A stretch of 64,000 nt of DNA, taken from NCBI RefSeq assembly GCF_041200145.1, contig NZ_CP165734.1:3782001-3846000 (forward strand). The letters are read 5' to 3'. Of the stretch, positions 9,480-18,232 are shown in pieces. Origin of the DNA: Bradyrhizobium sp. LLZ17 (GTDB lineage Bacteria; Pseudomonadota; Alphaproteobacteria; Rhizobiales; Xanthobacteraceae). Numbering within the stretch: position 1 is the stretch's first letter; every line of letters begins with the position of its first letter. The notes under the pieces were generated by a model. The model did not search any database. It had not been told where the DNA came from and worked only from the letters and a program-made list of their open reading frames with translations. A program made the translations under genes and the position numbers.

Positions 9480-9495
9480 TGTTGCATCTGCGACA
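9480..9495. promoter_or_regulatory. NifA upstream activator sequence
   Basis: TGTCGCAGATGCAACA on the minus strand is an exact TGT-N10-ACA motif. Its centre is about 75 bases upstream of the middle of the sigma-54-like promoter, about 95 bases before the expected transcription start, which is the normal placing for NifA enhancers. Confidence 0.75.
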
Positions 9496-9944
9496 GCAAC
9501 AGGCCGCTTCAATTCCAGGCTAGAGCCCTCGGGCCCTCTTGAGAGTCAGTCGCGGCTTGACCGCTGCGAGCGTCCGTCGGTTTGTTTGGGACGTCAGCGC
9601 GGGGGACAAGCGAGGCTCGACGCTTCCGAAACCGGCCGCGCGACAAAAAGCCGCGAGCGGACGCAGGTCTACGTCGGATCTCGGCAAACCTCCGGTCACA
9701 CACCACCGACGGAGGTTTTCGCAAGCCTCGCTCATGGCTGCAACGCTAGCTCCGCGGATTGACTCGCTGGAGGCTTGCAAAAACGGGTTTGTGGTACAAC
9801 AAGCTTCGGAGGCAAGTGAAGTTGCGACGGGGCGAGCGACACTGGCCTTGCCAAGTGACTGATTGAATTGCACTCAGCCTCATGCCTGGTGCCGAGTAGG
9901 CACGGCGGTGCTCGTGAGCGCTGCTAGGCTTCGCTTGGCCGCGC
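9496..9944. other. Intergenic, no gene supported
   Basis: A minus-strand frame of 117 codons (9520-9873) covers most of this stretch but lacks motifs and a clear ribosome site; I treat it as unproven. Confidence 0.3.
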
Positions 9945-11165
9945 TCAGCCACTCGTGACGCAAGCTGGAGCATGGTTGAAAGATGACTGTGCAAATTGCT
10001 TCAGTGGCATGGCTTTTCCGAACAGATGGCCCTGCGCAAGGTCGAAGCCGAGTTCGGTCACAGCGATTAGGTCGGCCTGGCTCTCCACACCTTCGGCGAC
10101 GGTGCGCACATTGTACTCTTTGGCTACATCGACGATATGGCGGCACACCGTTCGCTTGAGGGGCCCATTCGCGCAGCCGCCGACGAACTGACGATCCACT
10201 TTCAATTTCATGAACGGGAATTTTTCTAGGCCCATCAGCTGTGGCCAATTGGCACCGACATTGTCGATTGCAAGGCCAATGTTGTGAAAGCGAACCTCAC
10301 GCGCAACCTGGACCAGGAGATCTAGGTTCTGGATAGCTTCCACGCTCTCGATTTCAATCGTCAAACCGCCGAAAGCGGGGTGCGACGGCATGCGCCGACA
10401 GAGATCGCGTACCGCCTGCGGGTCAATCAGGAATGCTGCCGGGAGATTGATGGAGAGATCGATCGAAGTTTGCTGCTCCAGAAGATAATGCCAATCCTTG
10501 ATCGCGCGGTCGATCACGAACTGCGACAACTCCCTAAAATGCGGATCCTGAGGCTCCGGGATGAAATAGGCCGGTGGAACAACGCCCCAGGTCGGGTGCC
10601 GCATTCGCACATGCGCCTCTGCGCCGCGACGGCTAAGGGTACACGCGTCAAACTTCGGCTCATACCAGAGCTCAAGCCAGCCAGCATGTAAGGCTTCTCC
10701 GACATGAACCGCGGGACGGGGCGCCGGCTCTTTTGGCAAGAGCATGGCAATCCGATCGCGCAACGTCTCGGCTGCAAACGGCGTCCTGAGCGGCGGCAGC
10801 ATAGCAAGCCCATATTCACTACCGACCTGCTGCACTGCCGCCATGATGATCGACTCTCGGGCTCCGAACGCCAGCACTCGGCCTGCAAATTCTTCGCGTA
10901 CCAGTATCTCGAGCAATCGTCCAGGCTCGATGCGGTCCGAGCCAATGCCGAGCAGGATCAGATCAGGGAACTCCGTGCTGAGTACGAGCGGCAGCTCGTC
11001 AGCAGTCCTGCATTCGCTAATAACAAACCCCATATTCTCCAGCACATCCCGTAGAAAGGCGCGCAGATGCCGCTTGCCGACGGCCAGGCACGCCCGCGGC
11101 CGCACCTTACGTTGCCCGAAGATTACAGGTTTCCCTCCGACCAGTTCGGCCTGTCCATGTTCCAT
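9945..11165 (-). CDS. Receiver-EAL domain protein with degenerate motifs
   Basis: 406 residues from the ATG at 11165, which has GGGAG 8 bases upstream; a GTG at 11174 is the alternative. Residues about 20-140 resemble a response-regulator receiver, but the phospho-acceptor position reads DLILLGIGSD, with Gly where the Asp should be. Residues about 155-395 form an EAL domain, the fold of cyclic-di-GMP phosphodiesterases. Its signature motifs are altered: EAHVRM in place of EALLRW, and IDNVGANW in place of DDFGTG-type, so one of the two metal-binding Asp residues is Asn. LKVDRQF, TVAEGVES and QGHLFGKAMP are kept. It is probably not phosphorylated and may have weak or no phosphodiesterase activity, acting instead as a c-di-GMP sensor or by protein contact. 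No partner kinase is adjacent. Gene identity is firm; the loss of activity is inference. Confidence 0.85.
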   Translation of the reverse strand: MEHGQAELVGGKPVIFGQRKVRPRACLAVGKRHLRAFLRDVLENMGFVISECRTADELPLVLSTEFPDLILLGIGSDRIEPGRLLEILVREEFAGRVLAFGARESIIMAAVQQVGSEYGLAMLPPLRTPFAAETLRDRIAMLLPKEPAPRPAVHVGEALHAGWLELWYEPKFDACTLSRRGAEAHVRMRHPTWGVVPPAYFIPEPQDPHFRELSQFVIDRAIKDWHYLLEQQTSIDLSINLPAAFLIDPQAVRDLCRRMPSHPAFGGLTIEIESVEAIQNLDLLVQVAREVRFHNIGLAIDNVGANWPQLMGLEKFPFMKLKVDRQFVGGCANGPLKRTVCRHIVDVAKEYNVRTVAEGVESQADLIAVTELGFDLAQGHLFGKAMPLKQFAQSSFNHAPACVTSG

Positions 11166-11710
11166 CGCAACCACTCCCGTTCCGTGACGGTGCCTTAAAC
11201 GAGGAGCGAAGGTCTAAACAAGCTGTGCTTCCCGATATCTTTCGATTGTTCGAGATAAGCTTAAGATAGTGCATTAGTGTGCAAAATCTTTCGCGATCTT
11301 GCTCAGACGATTTTATCGGGCGCACGGGTGTGATACCTGTCGCGCTTCTCGCAACCTCGTACGAGTACGCACGCGAGGTGGGAATCTCTCGTTCGGACGC
11401 ACCGAGCTGACGCCCTATGGCGCTGCGATCATCGTGGTGCACGATTTATTCAATCGAGTAGTTCGTGAGCGACGATCGGCAATCACTCTTAGAACGTTTG
11501 ATCGGCATGACCGGCGTGTGCCGTTTGGTGATATGTTTTCCAATCGAAGGCAGTCCATCATGAGTTCGCAGCTGCTCAAGCCGCAGTCGTTCTGAGAACG
11601 GCAATGGCTTGCAATTACCTCAGCTCTGTTGCCTATAGCGAGTGTGGACGTCCTGCTTCCTACCGAGCCTGATAGTTGCTCTCAATTGCGTTTTCTGTCT
11701 CCTACTGAGC
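11166..11710. other. Intergenic, no gene supported
   Basis: Divergent space between the EAL gene and the GNAT pseudogene. AACAATCGA near 11240 on the minus strand recalls part of a nod box, but the remaining half-sites are missing. No gene seen. Confidence 0.35.
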
Positions 11711-12246
11711 ATGAATTTCCTCCAGAGGGCTAGGTCGGGTGTTCGTGTTGGCGCTGAAGCGCAAGGCCCGTCTCGCGGGGGCACGGCTTTGCGCAAGAGC
11801 GTGCCAGGAGATGAGAACGCGGTCGCAGAAGCGGTCGAAGAGCTACTTTCAGAATTAGGTGGCCCCGGACCGGAGTTCAGCCTTCAAGGCGCGAAGCAGG
11901 CGGCGTTGCGCCTGATTCAGGATCCCGAACGGGGTTTCATTTTGTCGTCGAGGAACAAGGCACCGGACAAGATTGTAGGGGTAGCTAGCATCTCGGCCGT
12001 ACAGGCGGTGAGAGCAGCCGGAGCGTACGCGTGCTTCAGGAGCTATGGATTTCTCGTGACTTCCGGAGCTCTGACTGCGGTCGGCATCTGCTCGAGGCGG
12101 TAGATTCGGAGGCGAAGCGCCGCGGCTGGCAGATGATTGAGGTTGCCTTGCCTCCGGATGGCTATCCGGCCCTAGAACGGGTACGCCGCTGCTACGAGGA
12201 GAGGGGATATCGGGTTGGAGGATTGCGCGCGCGCAAGAGGCTTTGA
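11711..12246 (+). pseudogene. GNAT-family acetyltransferase, frameshifted
   Basis: The first frame (ATG at 11711) carries the N-terminal half, including the SVPGDENAVAEAVEELLSEL segment and the beta strand DKIVGVASISAV. Near 12025-12035 the reading continues in the +1 frame with LQELWISRDFRSSDCGRHLL and EAVDSEAKRRGWQMIEV, which is the acetyl-CoA-binding half (motif A and B) of a GNAT enzyme. A single-base shift separates the two halves, so the gene is broken unless the shift is a sequencing error. The substrate cannot be told. Confidence 0.75.
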
Positions 12247-12802
12247 CAGTAGTACGACCTCTGCGCCACAGACTTAAAGCGTCTCCTGGTTTAGCGTGCT
12301 ATCGGTAAAGTCCTTCAAGCAGTAAATCCTGGGGCTTGTTGCTTCTGAAAACGAACGCTTCACGCGTGCGTCGCCGCCGAGCATGATCGAGAACCTTGAC
12401 GCTATGCGGTGCTGACTCCCAGTGCGAGCGGTTACCTCTTCGGCCTTCTTGGCGAGAACGTTCGAAAATATCAGCGACCAATCATTCTTCATTGTGGGAA
12501 GCGATACCGCGGCCCGCCCGAGCAAATGGCGACAGGTCGGCGGCGGCCCGTTGCAGGCGAAGCCCGACCCAGCCTTACGAATCGTTCTTTTGCGCCTCCC
12601 ATGCAGTGCGATTTACTGACTCTGGTTTGAGATCACCGCACACAAACGCCACCCATTCGTCACCAGTTACATTCTTTGGGCAAGTGGCCAGGCCACTCGT
12701 CTACCACTCATTCCTGTATCTTGGTGCGGCGGACCGGCGCGTGAAAGGATTCCGCACCACCTTGCCACTCCTGCTGGCGAATTTCGAGGAAGGTGAGCGA
12801 GA
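12247..12802. other. Intergenic, nothing recognised
   Basis: A minus-strand frame of 83 codons (12274-12525) has no recognisable features. No terminator or repeat noted. Confidence 0.3.
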
Positions 12803-13250
12803 TCAGCCATCAACACTGATCCGGTAGCGTTCCGTAATGAGCAATGCGCCAAGTGCCGCGTCCAATACGACATTCGTGCAGCTTCCCCCTGCGCAGGACT
12901 GGATGCGAGCGGACCGCTTCGCCGTTTGGCGCCCAATACGAAGACGTGGCCGACGGAATCATGCGCGACAAAGAGCCTCCCATTTTGATCGACCGTCAGT
13001 CCGTCAGGACCGCTCGTCTCGAAGAACCAGCTGAATCGTCCGACTTTCCCGACGCCGCCGTCACGCATCAGCGGTACGCGCCAGATGCTATTGTCGCGCG
13101 TCACGTCGACGACACAGAGATTCTCGGGCTGGTCGAACGACGGTCCCTCAATGAAACAATCTACTGGCTATCCCCACGGTTCGCGTCTGCCCATTCCGAA
13201 GAAACACCCGGCGACGAAACTCCGCCGGCATCGACCAAAACACGCTGGTC
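12803..13250 (-). pseudogene. SMP-30/gluconolactonase family, decayed
   Basis: Three pieces of a six-bladed propeller lactonase can be followed through different frames on the minus strand: SMPAEFRRR near 13220; EGPSFDQPENLCVVDVTRDN leading into IWRVPL and GPDGLTVDQNGRLFVAHDSV; and the C-terminal piece SCTNVVLDAALGALLITERY ending at a stop at 12803. At least two frameshifts and one in-frame stop interrupt it. Intact relatives hydrolyse sugar lactones or similar esters. It lies directly downstream of the broken citrate-synthase-like gene and probably belonged to the same operon. Confidence 0.75.
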
Positions 13251-13273
13251 TCAATCAGCTTGGGCGGAGATAC

Positions 13274-14112
13274 TCATGATGGGCCTTCCAGTCTGCGACA
13301 CGGCCGGCCCTCGTATTTGTAGCCGAACTGCTTGGGCATTGGGCCCTTGTTGCGATCGTTGCGCCCAGTTTGCTCCCAGGCGTGAGCCAGGATTCCGACC
13401 GCGCGCGACAAGCAGAAGACCCCCGCGCGAGCGGAGAGGCGAAGCCCAGTTCGCCGTAAATGACCGCGGTCGCGCCATCAATGTTCATCGGAATGAGCTT
13501 GCGCTTGCGCTGTTGCATCACCCGCTCGATCGCGCGAGCGGCCTTGGCATAATCGCCGCCGACACTGCCCTCCTCGGCTGCGGCATCCACCAGCGCCAAT
13601 AGCGGGGCCGCGCGCGGGTCGACTGGATGAAACCGGTGGCCGAAGCCCGGCAGATATTTGCTGCGGGTTGCGGTGAAATGGTCGATTGCAGCGCCCGCGG
13701 CCTGCTCGATCTCTCGCCCTTGGCGCCGTCGCAGCACATCTTCGTAGAGTTCGACAGCCTGCTCCCCTGCTCCGCCATGCACGTCATCGAGCGTGTTGAT
13801 TGCCGAGGCCATTGCGCCGTTCAGGGGCAGGCCGCAGCTCACCGCCATTTGGGCAATTGCAATGGAGGGCGCGTGCGGACCGTGGTCAACGGATCCAACC
13901 AGCGCAGCTTGCAGCAGCTGCTCCTGTGCTGGCGTCGGCAGATTGCCACGTAACATCAGCCAGATCATGGCGGGAAAGGAAACGCGGCCTATCAAATCTT
14001 GAATTGGATAACCGCGATAGGCGATGCGACCTGGCGCGATATCGCAAATGGAGGTTCGCCACCAACTGGCCGCTTGCTGTCGCAGTTCTTCTTCGCTCAT
14101 TTCCGGTTCCAT
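13274..14112 (-). pseudogene. Citrate synthase/citryl-CoA lyase family, frameshifted near 3' end
   Basis: The frame starting MEPEMSEEELRQQ gives a citrate-synthase-fold protein: IAYRGYPIQDLIGRVSF near the N-terminus, then NTLDDVHGGAGEQ with an active-site His, and GFGHRFHPVDPRAAPLL with the second conserved His and the CoA-contacting region. Near 13430 the original frame is lost; the expected ending continues in another frame (VGILAHAWEQ, then RNKGPMPKQFGYKYEG) to a stop at 13274. The short length (about 280 residues) matches the lyase-like group rather than full citrate synthase. With the adjacent CoA-transferase it would activate and cleave a citrate-like acid (for example citramalate or a relative); that pathway is inference. 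The catalytic core is intact, so residual function of the truncated product cannot be excluded. Confidence 0.75.
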
Positions 14113-14155
14113 CTTTTGAACCTGCCTATTGCCAACCGCCGCAAGCCGTCGGATG

Positions 14156-15415
14156 TTATGATATCGGTCCGTCCGTGGCTACGCGGACGGGCAGGAAGTC
14201 AGCCTCTCCTTGCTTTGGCGTCCCGACGGCCCGGCTTGAGACCAGTTGCTCGACCTCCGCATACGAATAGCCGAGCCGCTGCAGCCATCTCTCAGTGTCT
14301 GCTCCGAGTGTCGCAGGTGGTGAAGGCACCGAAAACTCCTCATCTAGCCGGAAGCCCGGCCGCGTGATTCGTAACGGCGGCGCACCGTCTTGTTCTGGTG
14401 CCAAAGTCTCGACGAATCCGCGCTCAAGGACCTGTGGCTGCTGCAACACTTGCGAGACCGTCAGCACACGGCCGGCAGGGACACCAGCCAGATTCATTTG
14501 AGTCTCCCATTCCTCAGCGGGCTTGCAAATCAATGCCTTGTTCAACTCCGCGTTCAGCGCAGCGCGGTTGACCTTGCGCATCTCGCGTCCAGCAAAGCGT
14601 GGATCCGCCTTCAGGTCCGGTCGCTCGATCAGGTCGCATAGAGCTTGGTACTGCTTCTGCTCGTTGGCCGAAATGTTCAGCGGGCCCGTTGCGGTGCGGA
14701 ACGTGCCGGAGGGAGCCGCGGTAAAGTTCTCGTTGCCGATGGGCTGCGGCTCGACCCCGGCGTTCAGGTGGTTGGAGACGACCCATCCCATCGCGGCGAC
14801 GGTGGCTTCGAGCAGGGACACGTCGATGAACCGGTGCCTATGCCGCCGGTCGACCAGAGCCGCGGCGATGGCAAACGCAGCAGTCAGTCCCGCGATCGTG
14901 TCCGAGATCGGAAAGCCCGTGCGCAGGGGAGCCGAGGCTATATCGCCGGTGACGCTCATGGCTCCGGAGAGACCCTGGACGATCTGGTCATAGGCCGGAC
15001 GGCCGGACCACGGTCCGCTCTGCCCAAACCCGGAGATCGCGCAGTAGACCAGACGCGGGTTCAGCCTGACAAGCACATCAAAGCCGAGGCCAAGGCGTTC
15101 CATGACCTTCGGCCGGAAGTTTTCGAGCACCACGTGGGCTTCCTTGACCAGTCGCAAGAACACCTCGCGGCCCGCTTCCGATTTTAGGTCCAGCGCAACC
15201 GACTGCTTGCCGGCGTTCACGGCGACAAAGGAAAGTCCCTGCAGGCGCTCCGCTCTTTTCGGATCCGCGCCGAGGCGCCGCGCCAGGTCGCCACCGTTCG
15301 GGTTTTCGACTTTGATCACCTCCGCGCCAAGGCGCGCGAGATGATAGCCGCAGAACGGACCAGCCAGCACGTTTGAGAGGTCGAGGACGCGGATACCGGT
15401 TAACGGCAGAGACAT
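14156..15415 (-). CDS. Class III CoA-transferase (CaiB/BaiF family)
   Basis: 419 residues. The N-terminus PLTGIRVLDLSNVLAGPFCG and LGAEVIKVENPNGGD are hallmark segments of family III CoA-transferases, with the catalytic Asp expected in the GRPAYDQIVQGLSG segment (about residue 145). The C-terminal half keeps the linker and RITRPGFRLDEE region. Members move CoA between organic acids such as formate, oxalate, carnitine, succinate or citramalate. It lies 43 bases upstream of the citrate-synthase-like pseudogene and 51 bases downstream of the transporter's binding-protein gene on the same strand, which suggests it activates the imported acid. The substrate is not determined by the sequence. The reading frame is intact. 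Confidence 0.9.
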   Translation of the reverse strand: MSLPLTGIRVLDLSNVLAGPFCGYHLARLGAEVIKVENPNGGDLARRLGADPKRAERLQGLSFVAVNAGKQSVALDLKSEAGREVFLRLVKEAHVVLENFRPKVMERLGLGFDVLVRLNPRLVYCAISGFGQSGPWSGRPAYDQIVQGLSGAMSVTGDIASAPLRTGFPISDTIAGLTAAFAIAAALVDRRHRHRFIDVSLLEATVAAMGWVVSNHLNAGVEPQPIGNENFTAAPSGTFRTATGPLNISANEQKQYQALCDLIERPDLKADPRFAGREMRKVNRAALNAELNKALICKPAEEWETQMNLAGVPAGRVLTVSQVLQQPQVLERGFVETLAPEQDGAPPLRITRPGFRLDEEFSVPSPPATLGADTERWLQRLGYSYAEVEQLVSSRAVGTPKQGEADFLPVRVATDGPIS

Positions 15416-15466
15416 TTCGAAAGAGCCTTCTTTGATGATCCGATCACGAGATCCTGGTCCGGGCAG

Positions 15467-16489
15467 CTATTTCAGCTGCTGCGCGGCGCGTTCCGCGAAA
15501 CGGTTGGTGAAGGTCTTGGCCAGGTCGATGTTTGCGGCACCGATCTTCGGATCAAAGTCGCTAAGGATGGCCAACGGCATCTTGGCCGCCTCGGTGTCCA
15601 TCTGACCGGTTGACGAGAACAGCGCTTTCGACGCGTTCATGATTTCGATGTTCACCTCGCGATTGTCGGTCTTGTAGCCAGCAGGCATCGCGTCAACGAG
15701 CTGTTCCGTCGACACGGTGTTGATCCAGCGGTGCGTTTTGAGCAAGGCGTTGACGAGGCGCTGGACCGTTTCCGGATTCTTATCGATGAAACTCTGCTGA
15801 AGGTATAGACAGGCGGTCGGATAGATTCCGCCAAAGGCCTGCTTTGAGCCTTCGAGCGTGCGCGCGTCGAAGAGCGGCGTCGCGCTCTTTTTGCGCGCGA
15901 GAAGGGTCGCAATCGGATCGAAATAGACGAGTGCGTCGATATTCTTGGCCTTGAGCGCCACCATACCGGGTGCACCGCTGCCAACCGCGATGATGTTCAC
16001 ATCGCGTGGGCCCAACCCAGATTTCTTGATGTAGTAGCGCGCCATGGTGTCGGTCGATGACCCCGGCGCCGTGATACCGAGCTTGAGGCCCTTCAGGTCG
16101 GCACCAGACTTGACCTTGTCAACGAGGTCGCTGCGGATACCGAGCAACACGCCGGGAATGTCATTGAGCAGGAACACGCAGGAAATTTGCTTGCCCTGCG
16201 CCTGCATCTGAATGGTGTGATCGTAAAAGCCGACCGTCCCGTCCACCGAACCGCCGATCAGCGCCTGCAAGGCCTTCGAACCACCGGCCTGGAAGTTTTC
16301 GACGGTCACCTCAAGGTCCTGGTCCTTAAACGAACCGAGCTTCACGCCAAGCTCGAGAGGCATATAGTTGAGGATCTGTGATCCCACCGCGATCTTCAAT
16401 TTTGTCTTTTCGGGCTCGGCGGCATGCGCTGAAATGAGCGGGAATGCGGCTATCGCGATGACCACCATCAGTCGTGGAAAAGCGTGCAT
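15467..16489 (-). CDS. ABC transporter substrate-binding protein, NitT/TauT type
   Basis: 340 residues from the ATG at 16489, with AAAGAGG just upstream; the frame is open further upstream but that part overlaps the permease gene. A signal peptide (MVVIAIAAFPLISAHA) ends near residue 24. The mature protein has the SsuA/TauA/NMT1-like pattern: KIAVGSQILNYMPLELGVKL at its start, GGSVDGTVGFYDHT, GLKLGITAPGSSTD, and a C-terminal part with DPKIGAANIDLAKTF. These periplasmic proteins bind small organic acids, sulfonates or aromatic compounds for uptake. It is the third gene after the ATPase and permease. The ligand is probably the acid processed by the adjacent CoA-transferase. Confidence 0.9.
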   Translation of the reverse strand: MHAFPRLMVVIAIAAFPLISAHAAEPEKTKLKIAVGSQILNYMPLELGVKLGSFKDQDLEVTVENFQAGGSKALQALIGGSVDGTVGFYDHTIQMQAQGKQISCVFLLNDIPGVLLGIRSDLVDKVKSGADLKGLKLGITAPGSSTDTMARYYIKKSGLGPRDVNIIAVGSGAPGMVALKAKNIDALVYFDPIATLLARKKSATPLFDARTLEGSKQAFGGIYPTACLYLQQSFIDKNPETVQRLVNALLKTHRWINTVSTEQLVDAMPAGYKTDNREVNIEIMNASKALFSSTGQMDTEAAKMPLAILSDFDPKIGAANIDLAKTFTNRFAERAAQQLK

Positions 16490-16520
16490 GTGAACCTCTT
16501 TGAGAATGGCAGCGCTACGA

Positions 16521-17294
16521 TCAAACTTCGTGGGCAGGTGCCGGCCGCCAGACCAGGAGCCGCTTTTCCACGCGATCGACGATGGCATCGAGGGCGACGA
16601 CGAAGGCGGAGAGGACGATGATTCCTGCGAACACGCCGGTGGCATCGAGGACACCCTCGGCCTGCGCAATCAGGTGCCCCAATCCTGCGGACGAACCGAG
16701 ATATTCGGCGACCACCGCGCCCATCACGGCCATGCCGACAGACACCCGCAGGCTCGACAGGATCCACGTGGTGGCGGACGGCAGGTAGACGTGGCGCAGC
16801 AGGGAGGATTTCGATGCACGCAGCAGGCGGGCATTCGCGAGCACGACCGGATTGACCTCGCGAACGCCCTGAAATGTGTTGAAGAATGCGACAAAGAGAA
16901 CCAGCGTCACGCCCAGCGCGACCTTGGAGGTGAGGCCCAATCCGAACCAGATGACAAAAATGGGCCCCAGCAAGATGCGCGGGATCGCATTGAACATCTT
17001 GATGAAGGGCTGAAGGACCTCGGCCGCAAACGGGCTTAAGCCCAACCAGATACCAAGCGCCGTGCCGATCCCGATACCAGCCAGGAAAGACAGGACCGTC
17101 TCCAGCAGTGTTATGCTGACATCGGTCCAGAAGTCGGCCGTTGACATCCACTCTCCGATCCTTGCGATGAGTGTCGACGGGGCCGGAAAGAAGAACGGGT
17201 CGATCAAGCCGGCCCGCACGCCCAATTCCCAGATCAGGATCAGCCCAAGCACGATGGCGAACTGCGTGAGAGCGACCTTACCCGTGCGCGGCAT
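16521..17294 (-). CDS. ABC transporter permease, SsuC/TauC type
   Basis: 257 residues from the ATG at 17294 (starting MPRTGKVALTQF), which overlaps the end of the ATPase gene by 17 bases; the longer frame to 17417 is unlikely because it runs deep into that gene. About six membrane segments are seen (for example FAIVLGLILIWELGVRAGL and LSFLAGIGIGTALGIWLGL). The EAA-type loop contacting the ATPase lies near ARLLRASKSSLLRHVYLPSA. It forms the channel for the binding protein encoded next. Overlap indicates translational coupling. Confidence 0.92.
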   Translation of the reverse strand: MPRTGKVALTQFAIVLGLILIWELGVRAGLIDPFFFPAPSTLIARIGEWMSTADFWTDVSITLLETVLSFLAGIGIGTALGIWLGLSPFAAEVLQPFIKMFNAIPRILLGPIFVIWFGLGLTSKVALGVTLVLFVAFFNTFQGVREVNPVVLANARLLRASKSSLLRHVYLPSATTWILSSLRVSVGMAVMGAVVAEYLGSSAGLGHLIAQAEGVLDATGVFAGIIVLSAFVVALDAIVDRVEKRLLVWRPAPAHEV

Positions 17295-18069
17295 AGCTTT
17301 TCTCCACTTCGGCGCCGAGCAGCGACCAAATTTCACGATAGAGCGCGACGAATTCATCGGTCGTTTGCAGTGCCGAGACATCGCGCGGGCGAGGCAGCGT
17401 GATCCTGACATCACCAACCATGCGGCTCGCGGGACCGGCGGACATCACGACGACGCGGTCCGCCAGCGTGATCGCCTCATCGAGATCGTGGGTGATGAAG
17501 ACGAGGGAGCGCCGGTCCGCCTGCCATAGGTCGAGCAGGATGCGATGCATGAGGCGGCGTGTGTGAACGTCCAGCGCGGAGAAAGGCTCATCCATCAGGA
17601 CAATCTTCGGCTCCATGATCAGGGTCTGGGCCATGGCGACGCGCTTGCGCTGGCCGCCGGACAATTGATGCGGATAGCGCTCCTCGAAGCCTTTCAGCCC
17701 GACCTTGGCGAGCCAGGGCCGCGCCTGCTCGCGCGCTTTCGCGATCGAGCTTCCCTGAAACACCAGCCCGAGGCCGACATTGTCCTGGGCTGTTTTCCAG
17801 GGCAGCAGCCCTTCCTGTTGCAGCATGTAGCCGGACTGACCGTTCAGGCCTCTGAGCGATTTGCCGAAAATGCGAACCTCGCCGGCGGCCGGCTTCAACA
17901 GTCCGGTGACACTATTGAGAATGGTCGATTTTCCGCAGCCGGTCGGCCCGACCACTGCAACGAATTCGGTTTCGCCGACCTGGAGGTTCATGCTTTTCAC
18001 GGCGGTGAAGTCGCCGAAGCGAATCATCACGTCGCGCAGGTCGACGGCAAGTGCCGGCTGCCCTTCCAT
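17278..18069 (-). CDS. ABC transporter ATP-binding protein, NitT/TauT type
   Basis: 263 residues. Walker A GPTGCGKST is at about 41-49, the Q-loop is in MLQQEGLLPWKT, the signature LSGGQRKR is at about 134-141, Walker B is VLMDEPFSALD, and the H-switch is in FITHDLDEA. It powers the permease encoded downstream. It is the first gene of the minus-strand operon; the palindrome-rich space before it separates it from the divergent IclR gene, so its promoter is likely controlled by that regulator. Confidence 0.94.
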   Translation of the reverse strand: MEGQPALAVDLRDVMIRFGDFTAVKSMNLQVGETEFVAVVGPTGCGKSTILNSVTGLLKPAAGEVRIFGKSLRGLNGQSGYMLQQEGLLPWKTAQDNVGLGLVFQGSSIAKAREQARPWLAKVGLKGFEERYPHQLSGGQRKRVAMAQTLIMEPKIVLMDEPFSALDVHTRRLMHRILLDLWQADRRSLVFITHDLDEAITLADRVVVMSAGPASRMVGDVRITLPRPRDVSALQTTDEFVALYREIWSLLGAEVEKSYAAHG

Positions 18070-18198
18070 TGTTTCGCTCCGCAGAACCTGTTCTAAGGCT
18101 CAAAACAGGTAACTGGCGCTATATCCGGGTCAATTGCATTCTGCAACATAGAACGCAGATGAGCATCGACTACTGGACTCTCTATCCATTCTGGATAT

Positions 18199-18214
18199 CT
18201 GTTCTGCAGAACAG
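18199..18214. promoter_or_regulatory. Perfect 16-bp palindrome, probable IclR operator
   Basis: CTGTTCTGCAGAACAG is fully self-complementary and lies 18 bases before the IclR start codon. Related imperfect copies of TTCTGCA/AGAAC occur elsewhere in the same space (near 18087-18108 and 18135-18155), as expected for a regulator controlling both divergent promoters. Confidence 0.65.
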
Positions 18215-18232
18215 AACACGAGGGCTGTATCA

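Noticed and set aside
9520..9873. 117-codon minus-strand frame between the EAL gene and the ferredoxin
   Set aside because: No family features or clear start signal; left as intergenic.
11225..11265. Nod-box-like sequence (AACAATCGA on the minus strand)
   Set aside because: Only one part of the roughly 47-base motif matches; the other ATC-N9-GAT units are missing and no nod gene follows.
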